DNA of 64,000 bases, taken from the NCBI RefSeq assembly GCF_947500985.1, contig NZ_CANMTX010000003.1, positions 496,001 through 560,000 of the forward strand. The letters are read 5' to 3'. Within the stretch, counting starts at the first letter, position 1. The number at the start of each line of letters is the position of its first letter. Shown here one piece after another: positions 26,801 to 34,742 of this stretch. Under the pieces are notes generated by a model that had not been told where the DNA came from, made no database searches, and worked only from the letters and a program-made list of their open reading frames with translations. The stretch is from an uncultured Maribacter sp. GTDB lineage: Bacteria > Bacteroidota > Bacteroidia > Flavobacteriales > Flavobacteriaceae. Position numbers and translations under genes: made by a program.

Positions 26801-26980
26801 AAAGATGCAAGTACCAATTTCTTCTTTGACTATTTACCAAAAGGAGTTTATGTATTTGAATATGATGTACGTGTAAATAATGCTGGCGATTTCAGTAATG
26901 GCATTACTACCATACAAAGTATGTATGCACCAGAATTTAGTAGTCATAGTGAAGGGGTTCGTGTAACGGTGGAAAATTAA
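20891..26980 (+). CDS. Alpha-2-macroglobulin-family protein with thioester motif
   Basis: 2029 residues from ATG 20891, which begins a normal signal peptide (M-M-K-K-L-Y... ending FGNSQ); an in-frame TTG at 20873 is rejected. The N-terminal ~400 residues are helical repeats. MG-type beta domains follow, including the MG2 hallmark D-R-S-I-Y-R-P-G-Q-P-V-Y-F near 590. The A2M domain (F-F-F-P-L-L-Q-T-D... T-R-W-N-L-Q) lies near 1245. The thioester motif C1477-N-E-Q is followed by an alpha-toroid-like helical region. Bacterial A2Ms are thought to trap proteases in the envelope. No PBP1C gene is adjacent. There is no lipobox, so it is probably periplasmic or secreted rather than lipid-anchored. Confidence 0.88.
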   Translation: MMKKLYLILILFMSVQFGNSQEHNSYDSLWDKVLDLEMENLSKSALKQAEAIFVKAKSEKNEVQTIKALLYKSNFINRLEEDSKLNIVNDIKSEIAVSDSATKSILHSHLANLYWQYYQQNRYQFNNRTKTAVKVDSVDFRTWDLDTIFKEIDYHFTASLENASITQQLPISDFDTILEKSEENRKYRPTLFDVLAHTALQFYTTSENSINKPADSFEIDNEAILCEAYTASFLNFNDSKNLSLQSRALEIYQQLVAFHFGNPDMSPLVLVDIERLRFIHQNATFANKNNLFLEVLQNSAENIKHSPLSSLYTFEIALQYQQLGLTYSPKTNEEHQWKLKEAIALCDDVIARFPKSLGAHKCIVLKSEIQNINIQLTSEKHIPTNMVSRLLVSYKNMESLTLKAYRITQKQLKELEELYQDPKKKDYIKNLPLAKTWSTSLKTENDYQTHSTEISMPALENGNYVIVAESGDEKVNSFSFTTVQVTNLAVIETQNLTHQFYQVIDRNNGKPIVGAEVILRYRKNYNQPIKRKTYTTDKNGSIAIEKNEESWNDVSITAKKYSETAYFGEYYINRGYAQNEERINYSCFLFTDRSIYRPGQPVYFKGIVISQDKGVSKVLENAKIKVTLADVNGQELETLALTTNDYGSISGEFILPNSGLTGQFSIHASSTKYRLNGYTSISVEEYKRPKFETNLEPVTDTYKVNDSITVTGKATAYAGSSITDAKVVYRVKRVVNLPRWYYWFRPYFNGSSQEIEQGETVTDAAGNYKIKFKAIPDNSIAKENLPTFNYEVTADVTDINGETRSTVTNVAVGYHALNVSLVVEETIDKTLKDTGFTITSRNLNGEFVAATGEIKLYKLQAPENVIRPRQWSAPDYQTFSKDEFLKLYPHDAFEDEDNSANWKKGKMVWQSKFNTQNSKDINFGKTKNWEPGKYRLELNSKDKFGQAVKDIAIITFTGNEQTLADNQLFHIKTDKAQYEIGDKAQITFLSSAEDLNIYVRVEKNNTIVEEKLITLNNNSKTISVPVTENDLGGFVVTYGYAFANYFEWNARNILVPYPSSDLQIETTTFRDKIAPGVDETWSFKVKGPKGEKVSAELLASMYDASLDQFNPHSWSFYPLNRPNYYSRIRTNAHDSFSTSSFYTFSNYLDMSYPSLRFDSFDSFGLDFHTYGNFYESRAISYSSAPLRKSMMADGAELEEMVMLDDSTASKESKLEGRVAGVEINEASPEPEKEKEDFGSVTIRKNLQETAFFFPLLQTDKEGNVSFNFTTPEALTRWNLQLLAHTKKLESTITNLTTVTQKELMVTPNAPRFLREGDEITISSKISNLTEKLLSGQAKLELTDAVTSVDISTQLLEASNILETASFEVDAMGNTQVSWKLNIPEGLQSVQYKIIAKAGDFSDGEQNMLPVLSNRTLVTETLPMWIHSDQTKTFTLDKLKNTSSTTLKHYKLTLEMTSNPAWYAVQALPYLMEYPYDCNEQTFSRYYANTLASHIANSNPRIREVFDQWANSDALLSNLEKNEELKSLLIQETPWLRDAQSETEQKKRIGLLFNLNKMKNEQQSALNKLAQNQNSSGAWSWFNGGPDNRYITQHIISGMGHLNKLITSTTTNNQNLSTSFNSQSEMIENAISYLDAEFVKEYEQMKKYTSNINDDHLSANQVHYLYMRSLFPEIKTSKKVDEITAYYLKQSQKYWTKRGLYAQGMLALILNRKDDIKTSAKILRALEENSITSDELGMYWKSNTSSWFWYQAPIETQALLIEAFSEIRPADIETVDNLKIWLLKNKQTNQWSTTKATTEAVYALLLQGSEWLSVTDAVEVLIGGEKIDPSTLEDVKVEAGTGYFKTSWNTTEIEPKMGEVQISKKGNGIAWGALYWQYFEDLDKITSAETPLKLKKKIFLKKNTDSGEVISEVTDNTTLKVGDLVKIRIELRSDRDMEFIHMKDMRAAGFEPVNVNSRYKWQDGLGYYESTKDASTNFFFDYLPKGVYVFEYDVRVNNAGDFSNGITTIQSMYAPEFSSHSEGVRVTVEN

Positions 26981-27088
26981 CGTCATTACGAACGTAGTGT
27001 AGTAATCTGCTTATGGGCTGACCAATAACTCAGCCACTACTCTTGTCACACAGATTGCCACGTCGCGAAAATACTCCTCGCAAAGACG
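26981..27088. repeat. Degenerate palindromic intergenic repeat (REP/MITE-like)
   Basis: It starts CGTCATTACGAACG directly after the A2M stop and ends CCTCGCAAAGACG, so the ends form an imperfect inverted repeat (CGTC-TT-CGA...). An inner pair AATCTG/CAGATT is also inverted. The pattern matches the widespread 'CGTCATTGCGA...GCAATGACG' intergenic elements. No coding potential. Confidence 0.6.
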
Positions 27089-27102
27089 AGTTAAAACACA
27101 AA

Positions 27103-27131
27103 AAAAGGGCGCTACAATGTAGCGCCCTTTT
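27103..27131. terminator. Bidirectional terminator between A2M and M13 peptidase genes
   Basis: Arms AAAAGGGCGCTACA and TGTAGCGCCCTTTT are perfectly complementary, with A-run on one side and T-run on the other. It lies between two convergent genes and can serve both. Confidence 0.85.
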
Positions 27132-27152
27132 CGTCTTTTACTAAAAAATAAT

Positions 27153-29201
27153 CTACCAAATACTAACTCTCTTTTCAGGAGCTAAATACATAGCATCACC
27201 TTCTTTAATATCAAAGGCATCGTAAAATTCTTGAATGTTCAACAAAGGTTGTGTTGCTCTAACCATACCTGGAGAGTGTGGATCAGTTTTGATTTGAGTT
27301 CTTAAAGCCTCATCTCTACTCTTAGTTCTCCAAACTGTAGCCCAAGACATAAAGAAACGTTGCTCAGCAGTAAAACCATCAATATCTTCAGGACGACCGT
27401 TTTCAGCGTAGTATTTCTGAAGTCCGTCATAAGCACCTAGTAATCCACCTAAGTCACCTATATTCTCACCTAATGTGAATTTACCGTTTACATAAACTTC
27501 TGGCAATACCATAACACTATCATACTGTACCGCTAAAGCATCAGCTCTTTCAGTAAATGCAGCTAAATCAGCATCTGTCCACCAGTTTTTAAGATTTCCA
27601 TCAGCATCGAAACGAGAACCGCTATCATCAAAAGCATGAGAGATTTCATGTCCAATAACAGCACCAATTCCACCATAATTTACAGCTTCATCAGCAGTAT
27701 AGTTATAGAATGGAGGCTGTAAGATTGCAGCAGGAAAAACAATCTCATTGTTCAACGGGTTAAAATATGCATTTACAGTCTGTGGAGACATTCCCCATTC
27801 TGTTTTATCAACAGGCTCTCCAATTTCTGAATAGTTCTTTAATTCGCCCCACTTATTAACAGCGGTCATATTCTCGAAGTACGACTTGTCTGCAGAAACT
27901 TCCATAGTAGAATAATCTTCCCATTTATCTGGGTAAGCAATCTTCACAGTGAATTTATCTAACTTTTCAATTGCTTTTGTTTTTGTAGAATCGCTCATCC
28001 AATCTAAAACAGAAATACGTTCTTTAAAAGCATCGATTACATTAGCGATCATCAACTCAGCATTTGCCTTCGCTTCTGGCGGAAACTTTGCATCAACATA
28101 TAACTGACCTAAAGCTTCACCAACGGTACCGTTTACAGTTGCTAATGCACGCTCATCTGCAGCACGTTGTTCTTTTGCACCTCTTAGGTATTTGCTATAA
28201 AATTCCCAATCTGCAGTTTCAATATCAGTTGTTAATTTTCCGGCAGCACTATTAAAGGTATCCCATCTTACCAAAGTTTTGATATCTTCAATCGGAGTCG
28301 TTTTTAAGAACTTGTCTAAAGCTTCGGTATATCTTAATTGAGTAACCAAAAGTGTATCGAATTTTTTAGTAATCCCTAAATCAGAGATAAGTTTTTTCAT
28401 GTCTATAGTAGACATCATTTTATCTACCTCAGCAATAGTTTTAGGGTTATTGTAGTTTCTAGCATCTCTACGCTCTACTTTATTTAAACGAGGTTCTGCC
28501 AATTGCGTTTCTAGAGCTAGAATTTTATCTGCAGCTTTCGTTGCATCAGCTTCAGAATCACCTAATTTCTGTAACATTTTAGATACGTGCTTCTTGTACT
28601 CTTCACGAATTTCAACAGACTTCTCATCTTCTTCTAAATAGAAATCACGATCAGGCAAACCTAATCCGTTAGCACCTAAATACACAGCGTTCATACTACT
28701 GTTATTTAAATCTGCACCTGCACCAATATTTAAGAACGGAGAAGATACAGCAGCATTGGTTGCCAATACGGTTTGTAAATCTTTTAAATTCTTTACCGAA
28801 GCAATTGCTTCAAATGCCGAAGTTAAGGGAGTAATACCCGCTTTGTTTCTAGCAGCAGAATCTAACTTAGTATCAAAAATTGCCAATGCTTTGGCTTGAT
28901 CCGTATCTGCAGCGTAATTACCACTTTCTTTTGCGGTAGCTAATATTTTTAAAACATCGTCGTCAGTGGATTTACGAAGTACACTGAAACCACCCCAGCT
29001 AGTTCTGTCATCAGGAATTTCGGTAAACTTCATCCAGTTTCCGTTCACATAGTTATAAAAATCTGACTTTGGGTTTTGAGTAGTATCCATGTTCGATAGA
29101 ACGATACCTGGTATTGTTTCTACTTCAGCAGCAGGTTTCGCTTCCTCTTTACAAGAAGCTAAGGCTACCAAACCGGCAGCAAGAAAATAAATCTTTTTCA
29201 T
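27153..29201 (-). CDS. M13 family zinc metallopeptidase, lipoprotein (PepO/neprilysin-like)
   Basis: 682 residues. N-terminal lipobox L-A-S-C at ~14-17 predicts lipid anchoring in the envelope. The M13 N-terminal helical lobe begins F-Y-N-Y-V-N-G-N-W-M near 48-57. The catalytic C-terminal lobe carries N-A-Y-F-N-P, then the zinc motif H518-E-I-S-H522 within V-I-G-H-E-I-S-H-A-F-D-D-S-G, and the third ligand E579 in G-E-N-I-G-D-L-G-G. The family cleaves short peptides and is usually an oligopeptidase. The length is normal. It is single and convergent with the A2M gene; a TATTTTTG -7 box lies upstream. Confidence 0.92.
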   Translation of the reverse strand: MKKIYFLAAGLVALASCKEEAKPAAEVETIPGIVLSNMDTTQNPKSDFYNYVNGNWMKFTEIPDDRTSWGGFSVLRKSTDDDVLKILATAKESGNYAADTDQAKALAIFDTKLDSAARNKAGITPLTSAFEAIASVKNLKDLQTVLATNAAVSSPFLNIGAGADLNNSSMNAVYLGANGLGLPDRDFYLEEDEKSVEIREEYKKHVSKMLQKLGDSEADATKAADKILALETQLAEPRLNKVERRDARNYNNPKTIAEVDKMMSTIDMKKLISDLGITKKFDTLLVTQLRYTEALDKFLKTTPIEDIKTLVRWDTFNSAAGKLTTDIETADWEFYSKYLRGAKEQRAADERALATVNGTVGEALGQLYVDAKFPPEAKANAELMIANVIDAFKERISVLDWMSDSTKTKAIEKLDKFTVKIAYPDKWEDYSTMEVSADKSYFENMTAVNKWGELKNYSEIGEPVDKTEWGMSPQTVNAYFNPLNNEIVFPAAILQPPFYNYTADEAVNYGGIGAVIGHEISHAFDDSGSRFDADGNLKNWWTDADLAAFTERADALAVQYDSVMVLPEVYVNGKFTLGENIGDLGGLLGAYDGLQKYYAENGRPEDIDGFTAEQRFFMSWATVWRTKSRDEALRTQIKTDPHSPGMVRATQPLLNIQEFYDAFDIKEGDAMYLAPEKRVSIW

Positions 29202-29260
29202 TTTGTGTGAGTTAGTTTTTAACGTGTTAGTCTATATGACGCACGTTTTGAGTTTTGTTA

Positions 29261-29286
29261 CAAAAATAACAGGATTTTACTTTCAA
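29261..29286 (-). promoter_or_regulatory. Predicted promoter of the M13 peptidase gene
   Basis: On the minus strand, TTG (29286-29284), 15 nt, then TATTTTTG (29268-29261), a perfect TAnnTTTG box. This predicts a leader of about 55 nt. Confidence 0.5.
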
Positions 29287-29481
29287 TACGTTTTTTTACA
29301 CTCACAAATACTAACATTAACATTTGAAGACTACCTTATTACATCAGAAAAAGTAATTTCAAAATCTTATAACAACTATAAAATCGCGTTGACTCATTGA
29401 AAGTGACATTACACTCATTTTGCATTTTATAAGATCAGTGTTCCTTATACTTTAGAGGTGTACTAATTAAAAAACCGAATT

Positions 29482-30213
29482 ATGAAAAGCACATTAACAA
29501 TTGACGTAAAAGAACCATGCAAAGAAAATTTCACTAATTTTAGTAAAACCGAAAAAGGAGGTTTTTGCCAAAGTTGTGAAAAAGAGGTAATTGATTTTAC
29601 CAATTTTTCTGATACAGAACTAGTAAACTATTTAAGTAACTCAAAGAAAAAAACTTGTGGTATGTTTAAGGCATCGCAATTAAAATCTTATGAAACCCAT
29701 ACACTACAAACCATGAATAATTCTATATTACATAAAGGAATTGCAATGATGAGTTTTTCTTTATTGGCTCTTTGCGCTACTGAAGTTAAAGGTCAAGAAA
29801 CCGCCAGTATAGAACCACCTATTGAAGTAGTTTCTACAGATATTATGGGCGATATTTCATATGTTGAAATTGTACAAGAAAAACACACCGTAACAGGTAC
29901 CATTGTCGATGAAGCAAATGAACCATTACCAGGTGTAAATGTGGTCTTGAAAGGAACTACAATAGGCACACAGACAGATTTTGACGGTAAATTTGAATTC
30001 CCTCAACAGCTAGTAGAAAATGACATTCTAGTACTTAGCTTTATAGGTTATGAAACCAAAACGTACAAAGTTGCAGCCAACGGTAGTTCTAACATAGACA
30101 TCAATATTACTTTTGATGAATACGACATGGTTTTGATGGGTGATATTGTAATCGATGGCACCTACTCTAGCAAAAGAAATATTTTTCAGAAGATCGGAGA
30201 TATTTTTAAATAA
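29482..30213 (+). CDS. CarboxypepD_reg membrane protein with Cys-rich N-terminal domain
   Basis: 243 residues. The N-terminal ~75 residues lack a signal peptide and contain C13, C29-x2-C32 and C59 with the pattern F-C-Q-S-C-E-K-E-V-I-D-F-T, common in flavobacterial proteins and suggestive of a metal site. A hydrophobic segment at ~86-102 follows, then a CarboxypepD_reg beta domain (~133-215: V-T-G-T-I-V-D... P-L-P-G-V-N-V... G-T-Q-T-D-F-D-G). The layout suggests a cytoplasmic Cys domain tethered to an exported sensor- or partner-binding domain (inference). The stop overlaps the transglutaminase start by 1 nt (TAATG). Confidence 0.75.
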   Translation: MKSTLTIDVKEPCKENFTNFSKTEKGGFCQSCEKEVIDFTNFSDTELVNYLSNSKKKTCGMFKASQLKSYETHTLQTMNNSILHKGIAMMSFSLLALCATEVKGQETASIEPPIEVVSTDIMGDISYVEIVQEKHTVTGTIVDEANEPLPGVNVVLKGTTIGTQTDFDGKFEFPQQLVENDILVLSFIGYETKTYKVAANGSSNIDINITFDEYDMVLMGDIVIDGTYSSKRNIFQKIGDIFK

Positions 30214-31220
30214 TGAGAAATTTCATATTCCTTTCAACGCTCTTATTTTCATTAATGAGCTTTGCTCAACGCTCAGATTTTAATCATATCGATTTTAAAA
30301 AAGCAGATAGCATAGCTGATTATTATAAAGATGCTAGCCTAAGAAATTTACCCGTACTTACTCATAATTTGACCACATCATTAGAAACTGATGTCGAAAA
30401 ATTTAGAGCGATATACACATGGATTAGCACAAACATAGCCAATGACTATTCTTCTTATGTAAAAATAAGCACCAAGAGAAAAAGGTTTGCAAAAGACAGG
30501 CAAGCCTTTTTAGATTGGAATACAAGCATTACACCTAAAGTCTTTAAAAGTTTATTAGAAGACCGAAAAACTGCCTGTACGGGTTATGCGTATCTGGTAA
30601 AGGAAATGGCAAATTTAGCAGGATTTAATTGTGATATTATTGATGGCTACGGACGTACACCTACCTTACTTTTAAAAGCGGATAGCGCACCCAACCATTC
30701 TTGGAACAATATCAAGATTAATGAAAAATGGTATCTGTGTGATGCTACTTGGTCTGCCGGGCAAACAATGGTTATTAACGGCACACCATTATTTCAGCAA
30801 GATTATTTCGACGGATATTTTCTTGCGGATGCTGAATTATTTGCAAAAAATCATTTTCCAATACAAAAAGAAGGAAGTCAACCTATAAAAAAGGAAAATC
30901 TAGATGCTTTTATTGCGGGACCAGTCATTTACAAAGAAGCTTTTTTAGCACCGATAATTCCTATTGCCCCAGTTGCAATGCATAATAATATTCAAAAAGG
31001 AGCATCGGTAACTTTTACACTACAAGTACCAAAAGAATTTATTGGAAATACACAGCTATTGCTGAACAAAGGTGGGAGTCAAAAAAATGGGAATCCAAAT
31101 ATTATAAAGAAAGAAGGTAAGATTAGCTTAGTACAAAACTTTGAAAAGAAAGGGCTGTACGACGTTCATATTTCAGTTGAAGAACAATTGATTGCTACTT
31201 ATGTAATTAAGGTAAAATAG
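30213..31220 (+). CDS. Exported transglutaminase-like (cysteine protease fold) protein
   Basis: 335 residues with a signal peptide (1-19, ending MSFAQ). The transglutaminase-core triad is visible: C122 in K-T-A-C-T-G-Y-A, H162 in N-H-S-W-N-N and D177 in L-C-D-A-T-W. The C-terminal ~100 residues resemble an Ig-like domain (T-F-T-L-Q-V-P... Y-D-V-H-I-S-V). Prokaryotic members are often proteases or peptide-modifying enzymes of the envelope. Its start overlaps the CarboxypepD_reg gene by 1 nt, indicating translational coupling. It ends 2 nt from the convergent DUF4136 gene. Confidence 0.83.
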   Translation: MRNFIFLSTLLFSLMSFAQRSDFNHIDFKKADSIADYYKDASLRNLPVLTHNLTTSLETDVEKFRAIYTWISTNIANDYSSYVKISTKRKRFAKDRQAFLDWNTSITPKVFKSLLEDRKTACTGYAYLVKEMANLAGFNCDIIDGYGRTPTLLLKADSAPNHSWNNIKINEKWYLCDATWSAGQTMVINGTPLFQQDYFDGYFLADAELFAKNHFPIQKEGSQPIKKENLDAFIAGPVIYKEAFLAPIIPIAPVAMHNNIQKGASVTFTLQVPKEFIGNTQLLLNKGGSQKNGNPNIIKKEGKISLVQNFEKKGLYDVHISVEEQLIATYVIKVK

Positions 31221-31222
31221 TA

Positions 31223-31741
31223 CTATTCTGGTGGATACTTGCTGAATATCTTATCGACTACAGCTTGTAGTTTCTCTGATTTTTCTTGAGGCGTATCGCC
31301 TTCACGAAAAGGACTTTCGCTAACGGCTTGCCAAATCAACATATCTTTATTAGAATCAACAAAATCAATTTTTAGTTCTCTGGTCATTTTTGGTCCACCA
31401 ACGGGAATACCTATTGACACTCCGCCACCAATACCTCTGTTACCACCACCGAGACCAACACCTACGTTGTTCGCTGCTTGAGCTTTAAAGACAGTACTCT
31501 TAATATTAATGAACATGTCTGGTTCTTCAGCGAACATAAATCCTTTTTCCCCTAAAGTAGCATCCATAGCATCCATTAACCTTTTCTCGTCCAATTCACT
31601 TAAACCGGTTTCCATGTCGCCAAAATAATTATAGGTAGCATACGATGTAAAATCGGTCTGATCATCGTAATCATAATTGACCCTCGCTGATCCGCAAGAA
31701 ATTAAAACTAGTAGTACAACACTAAAAAAAAGGATTCTCAT
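31223..31741 (-). CDS. DUF4136 family lipoprotein
   Basis: 172 residues. The lipobox is L-I-S-C at ~13-16, followed by Gly-Ser. The DUF4136 pattern is seen as D-F-T-S-Y-A-T-Y-N-Y-F near 31-41, a Gly-rich loop (V-G-V-G-L-G-G-G near 96-103) and W-Q-A-V near 135. The family is widespread in Bacteroidota with no known activity. It is predicted to be anchored in the inner or outer membrane facing the periplasm. It is a single gene, convergent with the transglutaminase gene. Confidence 0.82.
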   Translation of the reverse strand: MRILFFSVVLLVLISCGSARVNYDYDDQTDFTSYATYNYFGDMETGLSELDEKRLMDAMDATLGEKGFMFAEEPDMFINIKSTVFKAQAANNVGVGLGGGNRGIGGGVSIGIPVGGPKMTRELKIDFVDSNKDMLIWQAVSESPFREGDTPQEKSEKLQAVVDKIFSKYPPE

Positions 31742-31838
31742 GATATTGCATTTTCTTAAATTTAAAGAAAATAAAATAGTAATATATGTTTTTGAGAAGG
31801 TATTCGACTAAGCGTTATACCTAAAGCTTCCTATACTC

Positions 31839-32543
31839 CTATTCTTTCTTATCAACAGACGTGGTAAGCGCTGAAGAAATTATTCCTGTAGGAATAGCTA
31901 CGACTCCTAAACCAATCATTAAAATAAAAAAAGTAAAAACTTTACCGCCAACTGTAATGGGATAAACATCTCCATAACCAACAGTAGTTAGTGTAATAAT
32001 TGCCCACCAAAGACTATCAAAAATAGATGCAAAATGCTCAGGCTGAGCTTCATTTTCAAAATAGTAAATACCTACAGACGCAAAATAAATTAATATTAAA
32101 GTAACAAATAAGAACAGAAGTATTTCTTCTTTTGCCGTACTAATTGCAGCTGTAAAACGCTTAATAGCTTTATTATATCGCATTAGTTTAAGAATACGGA
32201 ATAATCTTAAAAAGCGTAACGCCCTAAGAGATCTTAAATCAACCCCTAGTGCTAAATAAAAAGGTAGTATCGCTAAAAAATCAATTATTCCGAAAAAACT
32301 AAATATAAATTTATGTTTGGTATCTGCAACATAAATACGAAGCAAGTATTCTATGGTAAAGACTACCACACAGAATATTTCAATTACTCTTAAAAGTTTT
32401 CTGGTATTGGGCTCTAAATCTGGTACTGTTTCAAATGAAAAAGCAACAATAGAAATGAAGATTAAAATCTGAATGAAATAAGCAAAAATTCTGCTTTTTC
32501 TATTATCATTTATTTCAACAATATTTTTAAGGTATTGTTTCAT
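31839..32543 (-). CDS. Voltage-sensor-type ion channel (potassium channel family)
   Basis: 234 residues, the size of a compact six-TM subunit. S1-S3 fall at ~18-95. The S4-like helix carries Arg at 104, 107, 110, 113, 116 and 122 at three-residue spacing, the voltage-sensor pattern. S5 (~141-162), a pore helix and the K+ selectivity filter T-V-G-Y-G-D at 187-192, then S6 (~203-225). It should form a tetrameric K+-selective channel in the inner membrane. It starts 8 nt after the obg stop, so it is probably cotranscribed with obg and the HPRT-Adk gene. Confidence 0.88.
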   Translation of the reverse strand: MKQYLKNIVEINDNRKSRIFAYFIQILIFISIVAFSFETVPDLEPNTRKLLRVIEIFCVVVFTIEYLLRIYVADTKHKFIFSFFGIIDFLAILPFYLALGVDLRSLRALRFLRLFRILKLMRYNKAIKRFTAAISTAKEEILLFLFVTLILIYFASVGIYYFENEAQPEHFASIFDSLWWAIITLTTVGYGDVYPITVGGKVFTFFILMIGLGVVAIPTGIISSALTTSVDKKE

Positions 32544-32551
32544 AATTCGTA

Positions 32552-33553
32552 TTAAGAATTAAGCATTGCCCAAAGTTTATCTTTCAATTCTACAATACCC
32601 ATTTGCGCTACAGACGATATAAACATGAAAGGTGTACCGTTTAAATCTTTTTCTAGCTCAGCTCTCATTTCATCCATCAACTCATCATCTAGCATATCGC
32701 TTTTAGAAATACAAATAAGACGCTCTTTGTCTAATAACTCGGGATTATAACGTCTTAACTCATCCAATAAAATCTCATACTCCTTGCTGATATCTTTACT
32801 ATCTACAGGTATTAAGAACAACAAATTCGCATTACGTTCTATATGTCTTAAAAAGTAGTGACCTAAGCCTTTGCCTTCTGCAGCACCTTCAATAATACCT
32901 GGAATATCTGCCATTACGAAACTCTTAAAATCTCGATACTCCACAATACCTAAATTAGGTTTTAATGTGGTAAACTCGTAATCGGCAATTTTTGGTTTTG
33001 CCGATGTTATTACAGACAACAAAGTAGACTTACCTGCATTTGGGAAACCAACAAGACCAACATCTGCCAATACTTTAAGCTCTAACAGAAATTCCCCTTC
33101 CAAGCCATCCATACCGGGTTGGGCATATCTAGGTGTTTGGTTTGTAGATGTTCTAAAATGCCAATTACCACGACCCCCCATACCACCTTTAAGTAGAATT
33201 CTTTCTTCACCATGTTCAGTAACTTCAAAAAGCACCTCTTTGGTTTCAAAATCTTTTACTACAGTTCCTAATGGAACATCTAGGTATACATCTTCACCAT
33301 CTGCCCCAGTACTTCGGCTTTTACTACCGTGCGCACCATGACCTGCCTTAAAATGTTTTGTATATTTAAAATTAATCAAGGTCCAAAGGTTCTCGTTACC
33401 TCGAACAATTATATGTCCGCCACGACCACCATCACCACCGTCAGGACCACCTTTGGTAATAAATTTTTCACGGTGCAAATGCACAGATCCTTTGCCTCCT
33501 TTACCAGAAGTCAAACCCACTTTTACGTAGTCTACAAAATTACCTTCGGTCAT
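32552..33553 (-). CDS. obg: GTPase ObgE/CgtA
   Basis: 333 residues. The Obg fold (~1-158) is Gly-rich ([19 protein letters not shown]). The GTPase domain has G1 G-F-P-N-A-G-K-S at 169-176, G2 region F-T-T-L-K-P-N, G3 D-I-P-G-I and G4 S-K-S-D. Family role: essential GTPase in 50S ribosome maturation and stress control. It lacks the optional C-terminal domain of some Obg proteins, as is normal here. It lies 56 nt after the HPRT-Adk gene and 8 nt before the channel gene. Confidence 0.93.
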   Translation of the reverse strand: MTEGNFVDYVKVGLTSGKGGKGSVHLHREKFITKGGPDGGDGGRGGHIIVRGNENLWTLINFKYTKHFKAGHGAHGSKSRSTGADGEDVYLDVPLGTVVKDFETKEVLFEVTEHGEERILLKGGMGGRGNWHFRTSTNQTPRYAQPGMDGLEGEFLLELKVLADVGLVGFPNAGKSTLLSVITSAKPKIADYEFTTLKPNLGIVEYRDFKSFVMADIPGIIEGAAEGKGLGHYFLRHIERNANLLFLIPVDSKDISKEYEILLDELRRYNPELLDKERLICISKSDMLDDELMDEMRAELEKDLNGTPFMFISSVAQMGIVELKDKLWAMLNS

Positions 33554-33609
33554 TGTTATTCTTTCAGTTCAAAAATTTACAGCAAACAAATTGCTATAAA
33601 AAATCAATA

Positions 33610-34719
33610 TTATTTTAAGCCTTCGATTACTTTCGTTAGACGCTCGGTAATATCAGCTATTGAGCCAATACCGTTTACGCTATGAAACTTACCTTGAGCC
33701 TCGTAAAATTCTTTTACAGGAGTAGTTTTTGCATTGTACTCATCAAAACGGTTTCTAATCTTAACGACATCTTGATCATCTGTTCTGCCACTAACTTTAC
33801 CTCTTTCTAAAAGACGATCAATTAAAATTTCGTCATTTGCTTCTAAAGCAATAGTAGCGTTAACACTCATATCTTTAGACTCTAAGAAATTATCAAGAGC
33901 TTCGGCTTGTGCAGCAGTTCTTGGGAAACCGTCAAAAATGAATCCGTCAGCATCAGCGTTCTTCTCCACTTCTTCTTGCAACATTTTAATCGTTACCTCA
34001 TCTGGCACTAGCTCTCCTTTATCAATATATGACTTAGCCAAAGTACCTAACTCCGTTCCATTTTTGATATTGAATCTAAAAACATCTCCGGTAGAAATAT
34101 GCTTTAAATTATATTTTTCTTTTAGAAATTGTGCTTGTGTGCCCTTGCCGGCTCCTGGCTTACCAAAGAGTACAAGATTAATCATATGTTTCTGGTTTAG
34201 TTGGTATACTTCTTTTAAATTTCGTCCTTGTTCTTTATAATCTAGACCATAACCTACAATAAAATTGTCAGGTATTGCCAAGCCAAAATAGTCGATGGCA
34301 TATTCGCCCTTATATACATCTGGCTTATAAAAAAGACTGGCTATTTTAAATTCTTTAACCTTGGTTTTAGAAAATAAATGCACCAATTTCTGCAAGGTAC
34401 GCCCTGTATCAATAATATCTTCTAAAATAATGACACTACGCCCTTCAATATTTTCTGGCACATCTAACAATGTCTCTACAATACCCGTAGATGTTAAGCC
34501 TTGGTAAGAACTAAGTCTTACAAAAGAAACTTCGCAAGGGTGTTCATAGGCTTTCATTAAATCTGAAACGAACATAAAAGACCCATTCAACACACCTACA
34601 AAAATGGGCGTCTCATCTTTATAATCTTCGGCAATTTTATCTGCAACCGTTTTTACAGCCTGCAAAATTTCAGATTCGCTGAGGTAAGGTTTAAAAAACT
34701 TGTCGTGAATTTGTATCAA
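33610..34719 (-). CDS. Fusion of hypoxanthine phosphoribosyltransferase and adenylate kinase
   Basis: 369 residues in one uninterrupted frame. Residues 1-178 are an HPRT: the PRPP motif is V-I-I-L-E-D-I-I-D-T-G-R-T at ~96-108, with G-S-F-M-F near 46-50. Residues 179-369 are a complete adenylate kinase: P-loop G-K-P-G-A-G-K-G-T at 186-194, D-G-F-P-R-T and a short LID (R-G-K-V-S-G-R-T-D-D). HPRT makes IMP or GMP from salvaged bases; Adk equilibrates AMP, ADP and ATP. Met179 could also serve as an internal start for free Adk. I recall this fusion in other Flavobacteriaceae, so it is not an assembly error. It is the first gene before obg, divergent from purK. Confidence 0.9.
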   Translation of the reverse strand: MIQIHDKFFKPYLSESEILQAVKTVADKIAEDYKDETPIFVGVLNGSFMFVSDLMKAYEHPCEVSFVRLSSYQGLTSTGIVETLLDVPENIEGRSVIILEDIIDTGRTLQKLVHLFSKTKVKEFKIASLFYKPDVYKGEYAIDYFGLAIPDNFIVGYGLDYKEQGRNLKEVYQLNQKHMINLVLFGKPGAGKGTQAQFLKEKYNLKHISTGDVFRFNIKNGTELGTLAKSYIDKGELVPDEVTIKMLQEEVEKNADADGFIFDGFPRTAAQAEALDNFLESKDMSVNATIALEANDEILIDRLLERGKVSGRTDDQDVVKIRNRFDEYNAKTTPVKEFYEAQGKFHSVNGIGSIADITERLTKVIEGLK

Positions 34720-34742
34720 TTTTCATAAATTATCAAGGTCTG

